From the NCBI GenBank assembly GCA_030568195.1, contig JAJLTO010000009.1, positions 310,001-374,000 on the forward strand: a DNA stretch of 64,000 nt. The letters run 5' to 3'. Positions within the stretch are counted from its first letter, which is position 1. Each line of letters opens with the position of its first letter. The notes below the pieces were generated by a model that made no database searches, was not told the origin of the DNA, and saw only the letters and a list, made by a program, of their open reading frames with translations. A program made the translations under genes and the position numbers. This document shows, piece after piece, positions 11,113 to 23,227 of this stretch. The stretch is from Dipodascopsis uninucleata var. uninucleata. Its lineage: Eukaryota; Ascomycota; Lipomycetes; Lipomycetales; Lipomycetaceae.

Positions 11113-12630
11113 TCACCGCTTATCCAGCGTTTTGGGACCAGCACCAGTAGTCATTCCTGCAATATTCCACCAGCGTGGCAGGCAAGAGTATCCGTCATCA
11201 TCAAAATGCTCTTGACGTTTACAGAAGCATCGTCCAGATGTATGCGATAAACTATCCTGTGGACAACGCGAATAAGGACTGTGTCTATATAGAAGGCAAT
11301 AAGTTAATATCAACATTGAAGATTATCTGTGAGAATTTCATCATACCTATAACCTATATCACCAAAATGATGTACTTTATCCCTGGGAAGAAACAATCCG
11401 ACGGCAAGAGAATGGACAGGAGCATCACCCCAACGCTGAAAAAGATTGTTAGTAAATGAACCAAGAAATAATACAGAATCAAGCCCAAGTACAAACCTCA
11501 TAATAAAATCCACCAGTTTCATCAAGATATTTGAAATAGGCGTCATAGGCCTCGGAACGCCAAAAATTGAGACTAGCAATTTCAAAGTTACTCCAGAAGT
11601 GACAAAGATTATAATCTCCTTGAATCTCTGTGTCACCAACCTTGGATGGCTCACTGCCATCGACGAAAAAGCCAAGAGAGTTATTAGCAGCAAGATATTG
11701 TGGATTTCTGCGGACAAATTCCTTGGTGGCTGGCCAAAGGGTCTCTATTGTGAGAATATATTCATACATTGCCATAACAAAACCATAAACCTTATCATTA
11801 GTTCTCATGTACGTGAATGGATCACTGAACGTACTCTGTTAGCCAAAGAAGACCTAAAAGTGGATAGCAAGTGACAAACAAAAAAAAACTTACTAGTTAA
11901 TATCGCAGAAAAACTCAACCCCAGGTTCTACACGCCAGTACCAGTCGAAATCTTGCAAGAGTTCGTGACGATAGAAATATCCAGAGTTGTAGCGACACAT
12001 ATGACGATAGCTCATACTTCCGGCGTAGATCACATTCTTAGAGACCATTTTTTCCATGTTCCTCTGGATCTGATCGGTATCCAGATTCTCAGGTATAGAC
12101 CATTGTGACTGGTCAATCAAACCATAACGGGTCTTTCCTGATGCCATTCCAGTAGTATAATTAATAAACTCATTCGTAAAGGGCTCGTCGTTTAAGAACA
12201 CCCACGGATATCGATACTTCCTGTTAAATCTATCTTCGACCATGCGCATTGAGCTCAATGCATCACGCAGCTCTTTATTACGTACTAACATCACGAGAGC
12301 AGCCTTCTCTTTTCCGATCTGTAAAGGAGGAGGAACAAATGTTCCCAAATCATCCATAGAGATGCCGTAAGTACTTAGAAAATCCTCTTCTGTGTATGGT
12401 TTTGCCTTGATTTTAGAAGAAAATGATTCATCATCGGACCTATTGTCGCTTGCGCTCGAGGAACTAAGCTGAATAATTGAAAACGTCACGTATATCATGA
12501 CTACAAGAACAGCTACTGCTGGAATAACACTAATTAGTCTCGAATAGCCAAACAGACGTCGATATGGTCTGTAGGCCGCGGTAGGCCTTGGGTTTATTCT
12601 TGCTTTGTCCTTATAAGTTCCTGATACCAT
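11113..12630 (-). CDS. GT15 alpha-1,2-mannosyltransferase (KRE2/MNT1/KTR family)
   Basis: This is a type II Golgi membrane enzyme that adds alpha-1,2-mannose from GDP-mannose to O- and N-glycans of wall and secretory proteins. Four exons join in phase to 441 residues: 12630-11894, 11824-11497, 11435-11347 and 11284-11113. The N-terminus is basic and followed by a signal anchor (about residues 32-55), then a Ser-rich stem. The GT15 domain shows ALVMLVRN, YPWVFLNDEPFTNEF, the YWRVEPGVEFFCDINYDPF region and HFWSNFEIASLNFWRSEAY. The last exon has the Cys-rich end with RCPQD, SGRCFC, YSCLPRWW. The longer open frame to 12657 begins with GTG, so ATG 12630 is preferred. Which KTR paralogue this is cannot be told; the SGRC/YSC..RWW end looks most like the KTR4 side of the family. 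Confidence 0.93.
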
Positions 12631-14607
12631 TATGTTCTTTTGTTCATCAAAATTCACTGTAGCTGCCGCTTAATTTGTTATTATCTATATCCTACTGTTA
12701 TAATTTGTCGTATGTTTAGTCATCAACTGAATATCACGACTGCTAAGATATATTGCTAACTCGTTTGACAGCTTCTATTTGCTATTCTTGTTGTCCCTTT
12801 ACCGTCTTGTCAGATATGGACCGTAGTCATTGAGCGCAGACTTGAATTCTAAAACAATTGTTTATGCTCAAGAGCCTCTCCTAAATATCGGTTATACTTG
12901 CTATCTGACCAAAGGGACTCTGTTTCATTCAGCTCCAGGTAGATCTTGGGTTGACAAAGTCCCGTCTTCTCTCTCGGTTTCAAAAAAAACGTCTGCTAGA
13001 TTCATCCACACTCTATATGCTAAGTTGGCTCTAATTTTTTCTTCTCCTATGGGCTGGATCGATTATACCTTCAACGACCTTCAGAATCTTACAGTCTATG
13101 CTTTCAGGAGCGCAATCAAGAATAAGATCAAACTGAAAAAATCTTTAGTAAAGCTATCACAACTGTTAGTCCTCACCCTTAAACATGGAAATACTTAATC
13201 GACTTAGTCTACTAGTGCTGACGAGGCGAATTGCTACTAGGCTGCATCAGCCTTGACAAGTGTCTCCTGCTTCATGACACACTCATTAGTCATCTCCCAA
13301 TAGTCAGTTATGATCTCATTGGTCACGTGATTAAAATTCAGCTCTGATTATTCCAAGAGCGGCAATGGATGCTGTACAGCATAAGAGTATGCTTCTTGAT
13401 TAGCAGACGATCCTACCTAGGAACTGTGTGATACGGGAAGTAGAAGCGATATTCACCATAAGCATATTCGAAAGGAGAAGACGGAGCAAGCACTTGGAAT
13501 GCTGATATGGAATCGGACTCTGAGGAGAAGAGGAAATGCAGAGAGCAACGATTTAGGTTCGATTTCACTTGCTTAATAGTAATAGAGTATAATGTGCACT
13601 AACACAACATATGGACCACATATCAAGTGTATTGAACACGAAGAAATGGTTACGGATCATTTCTCACCTAATCAGTCTATTCTGGATTGATGCTAGAACG
13701 GTGAAGGCTTGATTTTCAGGTAGGTAAAAAGTCTTGACATAGATATGCGCTAGTACCAGACTTATGCACTATGACGCAGTTGAAGTGCGTTTGATCGATT
13801 TCTTGGCAAATTCGGTCCTGACTATGGACCCTACTAAAGCTTTGTATATTCGAAATGAAAGCATATCTTATAGTAAATAGTAGGGCAAAATATCTCTTCG
13901 ATCGGCTTGCAGAGAAAGCCAGTACGTTATGAATGGGGCCTATACTGGTCATCGCAGTCGCAATTTCCAAGCATAGTAGTCAATTGACTATATTGAAGAA
14001 AAAAGGCTTGAACAATAGCAATTCCATACAACTGCTAGTTAAATCAAAGAGAAAATCAACAAAAAAAAATTTTTCGGATGCGCTCTCCATTGTGCATCTA
14101 ATCAGATGGAGTAATACCCTGAATTGTTCACGATACAAATACTCATAAAATATTTCTCGGATTTTGCATCCTTGCAGTTGTTTAACGATAATACATACAT
14201 ATGTAATAATTCATCGAATTCTTTTACTGTTATTGAGGTCAAAAATTCACTAGAAGCTCAAAAAAAATTTTTGTCTCAAAAAGACAAAGGATAACAGGAT
14301 AATGAAGTTAGGACGATAGAAACAAAAGAGGATAGAAAATCAATCGAACAGACACTACAAGAGAGACAGCGCGAGAACCATGATAACGCTAATAAATTTA
14401 TAAAAAAGCTCGTCAACATAAAAAATTATGCGTTGCTCATAGAGAGCAATATTATTAAATGATATTATAGAAAATTTTAAACAACAATTAAACCATTTAA
14501 AATAATGCAAATTCAAAATAAAATATCTATGAGATGCCATTGAAGCCTTTGTATAAATACGATTGTACCTTGTAATTGAAGAACAAAGCATCCATTTCAA
14601 AAAACCA
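12631..14607. other. Long spacer with an unexplained open stretch
   Basis: Two kilobases lie between the GT15 start and the GPT2 stop. A 122-codon frame at 12830-13198 (+) has no ATG at its start and matches nothing I recognise. On the opposite strand a shorter frame (about 13050-12940) also looks protein-like. An 84-codon minus frame at 13970-13716 starts with TTG. None is supported as a gene. Confidence 0.5.
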
Positions 14608-16593
14608 TTACCAAAAAATACTCTTGCGCGCTTCAAACTCAGGGAAGACGTCAGGTCCGAGAGAATTGATCATCTCTGTAACCTCTCGTGAAAGCTCCTC
14701 CCTGGTGATTCTGAGTTTTGCAATGGAGTTCAAGTTACTAGGATTTAGGCAAGTAACAAGTGGTTTCAGTGACTTGAAGATGTCCATACCAACCTCACCT
14801 ATTCTAAGAGCAGCAAAGGTGATTACGGGAAACACGATCATGGCACCAATAGTGAAGAGCCAGACCGGACGATATTCTGGGAATAGATCATATCTCCAAA
14901 TAAGCCACGTAGCAAGTAAAGCGTAAGTCCAGTATAAAGCGGGGGCTAGAACCATAGCAACAAGAATCTTCCAAGTTGCCATAACATCTCTCGCAGCAAT
15001 CTTAACCGTAGAGGCACGAAGTGCTTCTCGTGCCTTCTTATTAGAATATTTCTTCGTAGCATAAAACACTGGGGCAAACAATATTGCACCAGGTAGAGCA
15101 CCAAGTGCAAGAACAATGAGCTTCGAAGATCTGTAGATGAGCTTTCCTAGAATCTGAGAGGTAGAAAGAGTAGCATACTCAACCTGGTGATCCAAGATTC
15201 CCAGATTCTGTAATTGTTTGTTGTAATGGGCTACCGACTCCCGCAAGTGAATAATTCTAGGATCATCCTTATATTTAGTATATCCTTTAACCAATCTTCG
15301 ATTCATCTCAACAACAAGCGATAACGGAATCTTCTTATGAGCAGGTCTATACAGCCTTCTCGCAGTCTGAATGGCCATCAAAGTATCGTAATCAGGGCAA
15401 GTAACAGTGACCGCCAAAAGAGCATTGTGGACCATATCAAGTAGCTGTTTAATAGCATCCTTCTTATCACCCTGCTTATACATCTCAACCAATTCTTTCG
15501 GTACGCTCAGTGGAGGACCAAACTCAACAACAGCGCGCGATCGGAACTTCTGTGGATGGAAATAATTCATTCCACATGGCACAATTTTTATATCGCACTC
15601 CGGATTATGCTCGAGCGCACCTAGTGCCATAATTGCAACACCAGCCTTTAAGGGAAGTAGATCTGGTCTATCATGAGAACCACCTTCTGGAAAGATACCA
15701 ATACATCCTCCTTGATTTAACCGATTGAAAACTTCCTTGTAAACTTGTGACTGGTCAACCTTAGGCGCTCTCTTGTACGGGCGAGGTTCCTGTGTAAGAA
15801 AATCGATTGCATCTTTCGACTTAAATCCCTTCTTTAAAATAAGCTCATCGTCAGAAACGATAGTCACAATTTCAGCACTTCCAAGCGACTTCGATAGAGC
15901 AATAAGACCGCCCTCAGCACACTCGGTAGTAAACTTGGTATCCTTTCCTTTAATCCTCAGAGGCTCTTCAGGATTCTCAATGTACACCTTTCCTTTTCCA
16001 GAAACAAGAAGATCCTGAACACGAATAACTGGAATTGCAGATACAGCTCTTGCAAGACTACCAACAATAGGAACTCTCATAGATTTCTCTGCGATAAGAA
16101 ATGAAATCCTTCTACCAGCCTCCGCTCGGATCTGTCGCATCAAAAGCATAGGATCCACGAACTATTATAAACATTAAATATTAGAAAAAAAATATAAACT
16201 ACAGCAAACACATATTCAACTTACCTGATTGGCATGAGGAGCCCCGACGAAAATAACAGGACCATGACGAGGTATTCTATACGCACCGCGCGGCCTTATT
16301 TCACGAAAAAATATGTCGAAGCTGACTAAAAATATAGATTAAAAGCATTAGACAGTGTTCATGCTGTTGACTATGGTACGGCTCCAAAGAGTGCACAGAT
16401 GTACCGAAGTGGACTTCTTACCTGAAAATCCCCAAACAATCAAGTCATAAATCCACGAGTTGAAGTTCACTTCTGTATCAATGGATCTAGTCTTACTTGC
16501 ATTTTCGGGAAGCAAGCTATCCTTCTCATCTTCCGCTTCAGCATTTTCGTCATGATGCGATACCCGTACTTTCTTCTCTAGATCTTGCTGCAT
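14608..16593 (-). CDS. GPT2: Glycerol-3-phosphate/dihydroxyacetone-phosphate acyltransferase (GPT2/SCT1)
   Basis: This enzyme makes lysophosphatidate (or acyl-DHAP), the first step of glycerolipid synthesis, in the ER and lipid-droplet membrane. Exons are 16593-16422, 16325-16225 and 16161-14608, in phase, giving 608 residues. Exon 2 carries FREIRPRGAYRIP and VIFVGAPHANQ, joining to FVDPMLLM to form the fungal acyltransferase His-Asp block. Exon 3 has IFPEGGSHDRPDLLPLKAG (glycerol-phosphate binding), CGMNYFHP, and paired membrane segments at about residues 440-475 and 490-545. ATG 16593 is the first ATG of the frame; the upstream extension uses TTG. S. cerevisiae Gpt2 and Sct1 are about 740-760 residues, so this one is short at the acidic, phosphorylated C-terminal tail. 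A further 3' exon cannot be excluded. GPT2 and SCT1 cannot be separated here. Confidence 0.94.
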
Positions 16594-18956
16594 TTCTCTT
16601 GACAATTTCACCAACAAATTATTTTTATGATTGACCAACTAGTTTGTGATGCTGAAATTTTCAACAAGCCGTGATCTCTACAAATGAAATATACGCAATG
16701 TTGCGAGTGAATAGATCTATTGAAGTATAGACTAGTCTCGGTTATATATTTACGTATATATTTAACAGATAGTATGACTGTATAGTAGAATAACTGTTAG
16801 ATCGCCGCGACTAACCGCAATATTTGTGTTCGAGTGTTATTAATGCGAGTGAGATAGAGAGTTGTCTATTTGCTTCTATCTTGTCTTTGCGTGCTGATAG
16901 AAATCGACACTCCTTACGAAACTGCTGTAAATACTAGACGCTTTACTTTCCGGGGGGTAAATTGCCAGTAAGAAAAAGTATTGTATATAATTAAAAAAAA
17001 TTAGATATAGGCGTCAGTTCTCGAAAAGTCTACAGAATAAATTTATCAGTGGACCACATAAGGTACTTTCAAGAAAGATGTAGAGAAAAGCCTGTACCGA
17101 CAACTAGCAATCTTACAAGATTATATACATAATATTATGTAAATAATGAGAATCGTCACTTCCGATACTTTTTAACTGTAAAATGCCAGATATGCCGAAG
17201 CTGATGATAATGCTGTTTCGCTTTGTGGCTTATTTGACTATAATATACTTATTTAGACCATAAACTGATCGACGTATTCTGAAATCTTGAAGCGATAACT
17301 TTAAACTACATTCATAGAATTCCCTCGGCCTGATCCTCCTCATAGCAGGTTAGTTCCGGTTACCCGCTCTACTTATTGTATCTACATGTCTTTGATCGCC
17401 AGTCGAGCTTACCAGCAATGAGGGGAGTAGATACAATTCAGGGTCAGCGAACAGTGCTAAGATGTAATATCAGATAGAAGAGATCCACTGTAAGATAGAT
17501 CTGGCAAGATCCGAGCTGGGGATTTGAGTGAGATCATAGTGGGTATGTCTGACGATGTACCAATCTGAGTCCTTATTCAGTTAGCATCATGCACGCCGAC
17601 ATATATGTAATACTCATGTCATGCATATGTAATGCATATGTAATGCATGAGGTGCGATTCTACATACGTGCATGCACCAGACATGCACAAGTGACACACG
17701 CTTATTTAGGTCGAGATACCTTGACCCATGATCGGACTCTGTACACTACAGATAATCCAAGCATGTACATTGAACGTGTAGCACATTATAGTTATGGTGC
17801 AGTTAATTCGTGTAATACCCCAACATTTACTGCTTTATATTAAAATGGTTCCGCTGTCATGGATTCAGACACTTAAATCGGACGTTTAATAAAATAAAAT
17901 AGCTACCGGCTCATTTGTTGTGCAGTACGGCCAACTACTCTGGTCCCTAGCCCCTGCCCATTTATCACACATCTCATCTACTTATGCATTACCTGCATTC
18001 CTTCATTGACGTTTGTCCATCAATACTTACGCATCAAACCAAATCTTTCCTGGCTATCATACACCGGGTAACTAGGTCTAAGTGCGGAGAATGCGAGGGC
18101 GGATTTACCGTTGCAAGCGAAGTGGATATCGCTTATGGATGCTGGACAACGCTGTATAGCCTGTACTGGGGAGAATAGTCACGAGAACTGAAATACCAAG
18201 TAATACTTATGAGTAGTAGAAGAACAGGTGACTTAAAAATTTGGTCCAAGAGAGCAAGATCGTCTCGTTCATAATCTCTTGGACTACGGACAGATGTTTT
18301 AAGATCTATACGATTTAGTATAGTCAACTGCTCTAGTCATGATGATTTCAACACACGTCCCGTTCTATTCTGCGACATTCGTATGTTCAACTTACTATTC
18401 CTCTTTGGCTACGATATGGACCACAGGATCTTACGACCTAGGGCATTACTGTTCTTTGGCAGTAACAACAGGAATCGCGATCGCGATACTTGAAAGCACC
18501 TGCTATGTGAGTATATTAATACTCATTCCATATACTACATAAATTATTTCCTGTATACATACATCTATGAAGATATCATAAATATGATTTGCTTGTTCTT
18601 ACGAGCCCCATAAATAAATAAAAAATGCATATGAATATACTACTAAGGTAAGCGCCCAAATAACGCAGAATTGAGGTACATAAATTGATTATTGATTATC
18701 CACGACAATTACGAATCCTGAAAACCTTGGAATGATAATTCTTAAATTTATTATTTACTATGGATATCGCATCTGTCTGAAGATGCTAACATATTCCATT
18801 CTAATCCACCTTCAGTATGTGCAAGCAGAAAACTCTGAACTAAGCCGTACATAATATGATTCTTACCCCAGAAAACAGCTTCAGCTTTATACAACCAATG
18901 GCCATTAAAACTGTCATCGTAGGAGCTGCTTCCAAATATTTTTGGGAACCGCCAAT
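16594..18956. other. Long gene-poor spacer
   Basis: This is upstream of GPT2 and downstream of the small mitochondrial-type gene. It contains a short tandem repeat near 17622 (separate entry) and small unsupported frames. One at 18339-18542 (+) is hydrophobic and ends near a GTGAGT donor-like site at 18508; I could not link it to another exon or family. Confidence 0.5.
17622..17644. repeat. Tandem GCATATGTAAT repeat
   Basis: Two adjacent copies of GCATATGTAAT are flanked by further ATGCAT and TGCATG motifs up to about 17690. It is short, AT-rich and of unknown meaning. Confidence 0.6.
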
Positions 18957-19349
18957 TCAAGAGAACTTCTGAACATGGCCATCTAAAAAAAATATAATGT
19001 TAGTATGATCTAGCTTTGGTACGAAAGGATCAAATATATAGCTATCGAGCCCACAATGATAGCTCTAAAAAATCGAACCAACCCACTGCAATAGGTGTGG
19101 AGCCAAAAACGTACCTGTCTGTGTATATTTGTATTTGAAATCACGACCATTATTTTCTTGGTTTGCCTGCCATGGCATCTGAATATCTTGTGGTTTGTCC
19201 TTATAGAGACCAGCACTTCCCATGCTGCGACCAAACCAGTATCCCATTCCGGTACAGGTGAGCACAACACTTCCAAAAAGCAAATACAGTTCAGGATCGC
19301 GCTTAGCAATCCTATTAAACCATCTAAGTGTATTCTGATTCTGTGACAT
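18957..19349 (-). CDS. Small single-membrane-segment protein, B12D/NDUFA4-like
   Basis: Exon 1 is 19349-19115 and exon 2 is 18982-18957 (26 nt including the stop), joined in phase to 86 residues. The intron has a GTACGT donor, a perfect TACTAAC and a T-rich tract before AG. The protein starts MSQNQNTLRWFNRIAKRDPE, then one membrane segment (about residues 23-41) ending YWFGRS, then a polar tail ending DGHVQKFS. The RDPELY-TM-YWFGR pattern resembles the B12D/NDUFA4 family of small mitochondrial inner-membrane proteins linked to respiratory complexes; that match is a pattern judgement only. The 70-codon minus frame overlapping exon 2 (18960-18751) is a shadow, because the spliced frame stops inside it. 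Confidence 0.62.
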
Positions 19350-20302
19350 TGCGTTGATTATATTGATTTGATTCTTAGTGTATCTAATGTACCGCTACTT
19401 CGTAAAGTCTGTAATCTTCTGATGTTTTCGTTGACGATTTAAGAGAAATTGAATATCGATTCGAAAAAAATTTAAGCAATCAATTACCACGAAGAGTAGG
19501 CATCTTCTGACCTATTTATATAGCCAGCAGAGATCTGGCAGAATTATAATGACGTTTCTTGGATAGTAGATCTTACTCTAATTTTTCGACTATCACGTTT
19601 TTACAAACCAGGTACGTTCAGCGCATTCGCTCTTGCTTCCTGTCAGAGACACCTTGCTACTTTAATTAGTAATCACCAGATATATAAGGAAAGCATAATT
19701 TACTGAGCTCAAGAAGGCAGTTGCTACATCAGATCAATACTAAAGAAGGCAGTTATAACGACATAGCGGTCTCGTGTTCTCCCAACCAAGAAATCGCGAT
19801 GCTTTGGTACTCGAAGACGTCATGATTCCACATCTTCAGCTGAATGCAAAATAGCAGTGCAGATCACAACGAAACAGAAGTTCTTTGTAGAGTGATAACA
19901 CCCATAGAAGACCTATCAACTATACGGTTGTTCTGTGTCCTCGCTGCTTTTGCTTCTGTTCTAGCTTCATGTCAATTTGCGTGGTGTCGGAATTCGCCGA
20001 GATTTCGCTTATCCCTAAGGGGACGGATGCTGAGCCGCACAACACTGTTTTGACTACGTACGAAGGGCTTTTTGAGTATTGTTAGTTAAAAACAACGCTA
20101 CATTACAATGGACTTACTAATAAAAAATTTATGCTCTATTCAAGAGAAACAGTGGTACGTCCAGGTAAATAACAGGATCAATGTAAATTTGTGTTCGCGC
20201 TTTGTTCATTGAGCCTGTGATATATACTAATTGCTAAAACCATTCGTATAGAACCAACAAGCAGAAAACGATTGATTCTGAGGAAAAGTTCGCTTCCGGT
20301 TC
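19350..20302. other. Divergent intergenic region
   Basis: This lies between the divergent small mitochondrial-type gene and the DHHC gene. A 69-codon frame at 19844-20053 starts with ATG but has no recognisable features, and I do not call it. Confidence 0.5.
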
Positions 20303-21513
20303 ATGGCTCTAGTTGACGTTATTTTGAAGAGACTACAGCAATATGCAGTGTTCGTCGTATTGATAGCCATAGCAGTTTTACACTATATTTATATGTGAGT
20401 AGTACTTTTGCGCAACACATATTATCTACCTGTCTACCTCTCTGTCCTTCTGTACCTATTCATCTATTTATCCTTTGTTCCTACTATTACTTACCTAATG
20501 CTCCTAAATGCCGCTTCCGGCCTTTGGCTACGATGACTTGCACAACTGACTAATTTTTGGATCGCTTGATCCCACTACTTTATGATAGTACACCATGGAT
20601 AAGCTCTCATGTCTCCCCTGCGCTTCCAGCTCTATGGTCTTGGCTTTACTTTGCTGCTGTTGTTTCTTTTGTTAGAGCTGCGTATACCGATCCTGGGGTC
20701 AGTATTTTTTTCTTTTGCAAATGATATTGACATACTTAGTTCAATCGGGTTTACTCACTATATGTACATCTTACTTCTAGTCTTTGAAGCTAGATGCAGA
20801 ATACATTTATGAATCAATAATCGGTCCAAATGTCAAACATCTAAATGAGAAAACTGCAGAATGTTTTCTTAATGTAAAAAGCTCGGCTTCCTTCTCATCA
20901 GAGGGCGAATTAGTTATTATTCCGCTCAGATACTGCTGGACCTGTAAATTTTGGAAACCGCCACGAACACATCATTGTGGAAGATGTAATAAATGTATAG
21001 GTAGGACAGGATAAATTCTCTTTTACTTTAGATTTTCATCTTATTGAAAAACTATTTTAAACGTTAGATCACTTGGATCATCACTGCAAATGGTTGAACA
21101 ACTGCGTCGGCTCTCGGAATTATAGGTATGTGGAAATTTCTAAGTACTATTTGATCAGTTACCTTTGATTGTAACTAGTCATGAGGTATCAAGTATATAT
21201 ATTCTTTCCTTTTGTTGGTCTAGTACTTATTAGAATTTAAATTTTAAGGTATTTTTTCGCTTTTGTCAGTTTAGCTAGCATACTTGGATTGTTTTTGGCG
21301 GGACAAGCGATATGCATTCTAAAGATAAATGCTCGAGATCACGCCATAGGCTTAACCGACTCAATAAGAGAGAAATCAGCCGTATTCGCACTTTTAGTAA
21401 TTGGTCTTGCTGCATCAATCTATCCGCTAGCGCTTACTGTTTACCATATATATTTAATGTCAAGGGCGCAAAGTACTCTTGAATTTGTAAGTTCAGTTCT
21501 GCTATGGCTATAG
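20303..21513 (+). CDS. DHHC palmitoyltransferase (C-terminus unresolved)
   Basis: This is a protein S-acyltransferase with four membrane segments. Exons 20303-20394, 20589-20697, 20781-21000, 21068-21125 and 21249 onward join in phase. TM1 is in exon 1, TM2 in exon 2 followed by YTDPG. The Cys-rich domain reads [19 protein letters not shown], then [15 protein letters not shown] and RNYRYFFAF. TM3 and TM4 lie in exon 5, followed by STLEF at the usual TTxE position. Residue after the DHHC is Lys, where Pro or Ile is usual. If exon 5 is not spliced the protein ends at 21513. A donor GTAAGT at 21487 suggests a further exon; a downstream frame ending at 21832 (tail GFVWFVDVL) is a candidate, but the phase fits only one of the possible acceptor sites. 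It could be an ERF2-, PFA3- or SWF1-type enzyme. Confidence 0.85.
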
Positions 21514-21937
21514 CGATTGTTTCACTAGGCACGTCTTGTTCGAACACTATTATGTCAGCTGCTGACTTTTTTTGCTCGCTTTTACCAATATCTAGCTTGG
21601 TGATCGAACTATACCACGCAGTAATCGTCTTCGTCCGTATACTACACATAATGTGATCAGCAATATCTTGTATGTTCTATTTTATCCACAGGTCTAACTT
21701 CTTGTACTAGTATTATGTATAACACTATTCTACTTTTTGGGCAGTCAGGGCAGTTTTTGGTTTACGTCACCTTCATATAATGTTGAGCCGCATAGTATTG
21801 AGGGTTTCGTGTGGTTCGTTGATGTGCTTTGAAGCTCAGAAATAGATTTCAACGTACATAGTAATATACTAGTTCGTAATAACGTATTTCGTTCATACTT
21901 TTTCTTTTATCTGAATTACTTTCTTGAATAGCCCATA

Positions 21938-22239
21938 ATGTCATTAAAGCTTCCAGAAGCATTCTCTGAACTCTTGGTTGCAAGATTCAACTCAGCAGTC
22001 GCATCAACATCTCTCAAATTTGCACAATCCTCCGAAGAACTGATTAAAGAGCACGACTTCACGGTAATGCCGTTAATATATTAGTCAGTCTGAGCTGTTA
22101 GTAATTATGTCTAACATGATGATTATATAGTTCAAAGTTCGCATTGCGCCTAGTTTGGCTATGAAGCCTGTCAAGAATGAGGACACAGCGGGAGAGTCTC
22201 CAATAAAGAAGAAGGTAGTGGTTGTACTGTCATATACAA

Positions 22240-22270
<31 letters not shown>

Positions 22271-23146
22271 AGAGCAATTATACGATTACTAACTTAATTA
22301 ATAGTTAAATCCATTTCTCAACCCGGAACCTGAACTCTTCCTTTCGCCTCTCGGAGATCGATACTCCTTGATCTTAAATAAGTTTAGTATCCTTCCCTAT
22401 CATTTCTTATGTATCACTAAGGAATTTGAATCGCAGAACACACCTCTGTCCGAAGACGATTTGGAAGCAGCCTGGCGATGCTTGGACACGGATATTACTC
22501 CTCCTGAAGATATTACAAGTTCTACCGGTGTCAAGAGTCATAGCAGATGGATGGCTTTCTACAATTGTGGCTCACTCTCCGGTGCAAGCCAGGAGCATAA
22601 GCATATTCAGTTTATTCCAGTTGATTCAGATGTCAAATTAGTTCCGGACGTTATTCTTGAGCTACACGGAAACAGTGGTAACCATAGTAAAGGTATTAAT
22701 TTCTGTTAACGGAAATGATACTTATTATCTTCACCCTGATGCTAACTACCTTGACTTCGTTTTTAGATGCTATCGGAGAAAGTCCAGTGAGTCATCCAGA
22801 TCTCAAGTTCTCTCACTTCGTGCTTCCACTTCCCAGGTCGCCGACTCCAGAAGACCTGGCCATGCGTTTTTCGTCCTTACTTTCCCGTACGCTTACTACG
22901 TTTCGACTAAATGAACAGAAAGAAAAGTCCTTTAATTTTGTAATGACGAAGGAATGGATGTTTATTGCTCCTAGGAGCAAAGAGACTTATGAAGATATAT
23001 CGATAAACTCTACAGGAATGGCAGGTTTACTTCTCGCTAAATCTGAGGACCAATTCAATCTCATTAAGCAAATTGGTCCTTTAGAACTAACTGGGATGGT
23101 TGGATTACCTATGGTCCACCGGAACGAAGATCATTCTGACTACTAG
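21938..23146 (+). CDS. APA1: Diadenosine tetraphosphate phosphorylase (APA1/APA2)
   Basis: This HIT-superfamily enzyme phosphorolyses Ap4A to ADP and ATP and can act as ADP-sulfurylase. Exons 21938-22063, 22131-22214, 22305-22692 and 22767-23146 join in phase to 325 residues, close to the 321 of yeast Apa1. Landmarks are LNPFLNPEPELFL, YHFLCITKEFESQNTPL, and the catalytic block GASQEHKHIQ with the HxHxQ triad. The second half has HFVLPLPR and NFVMTKEWMFIAPR before the end at 23146. Intron 2 contains a CA/TA microsatellite and a perfect TACTAAC. The gene converges on SER2 with about 80 nt between stop codons. Yeast has two paralogues, so the symbol stands for the family. Confidence 0.95.
22239..22270. 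repeat. (CA)n-(TA)n microsatellite in APA intron 2
   Basis: About eight CA units run into about seven TA units, wholly inside the second intron of the Ap4A phosphorylase gene, upstream of its TACTAAC branch site. Confidence 0.9.
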
Positions 23147-23227
23147 CAAGTTAGCGTAGCTCATCGTATCAAATCTAGTCATTTGATGATAGTGTCTCTA
23201 AACATAGATAGTAAAATAACAATAATT

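Noticed and set aside
12830-13198. 122-codon plus frame in the GT15/GPT2 spacer
   Set aside because: It starts with TTG, has no ATG near its front, matches no family I know, and an opposite-strand frame overlaps it.
17370-17437. 11-bp inverted repeat ATTGTATCTAC around a 40-nt loop
   Set aside because: Expected about once by chance in AT-rich sequence of this length; no terminator or RNA context.
18751-18960. 70-codon minus frame overlapping the small mitochondrial-type gene
   Set aside because: The splice-consistent frame stops at 18957, so this is a different-frame shadow.
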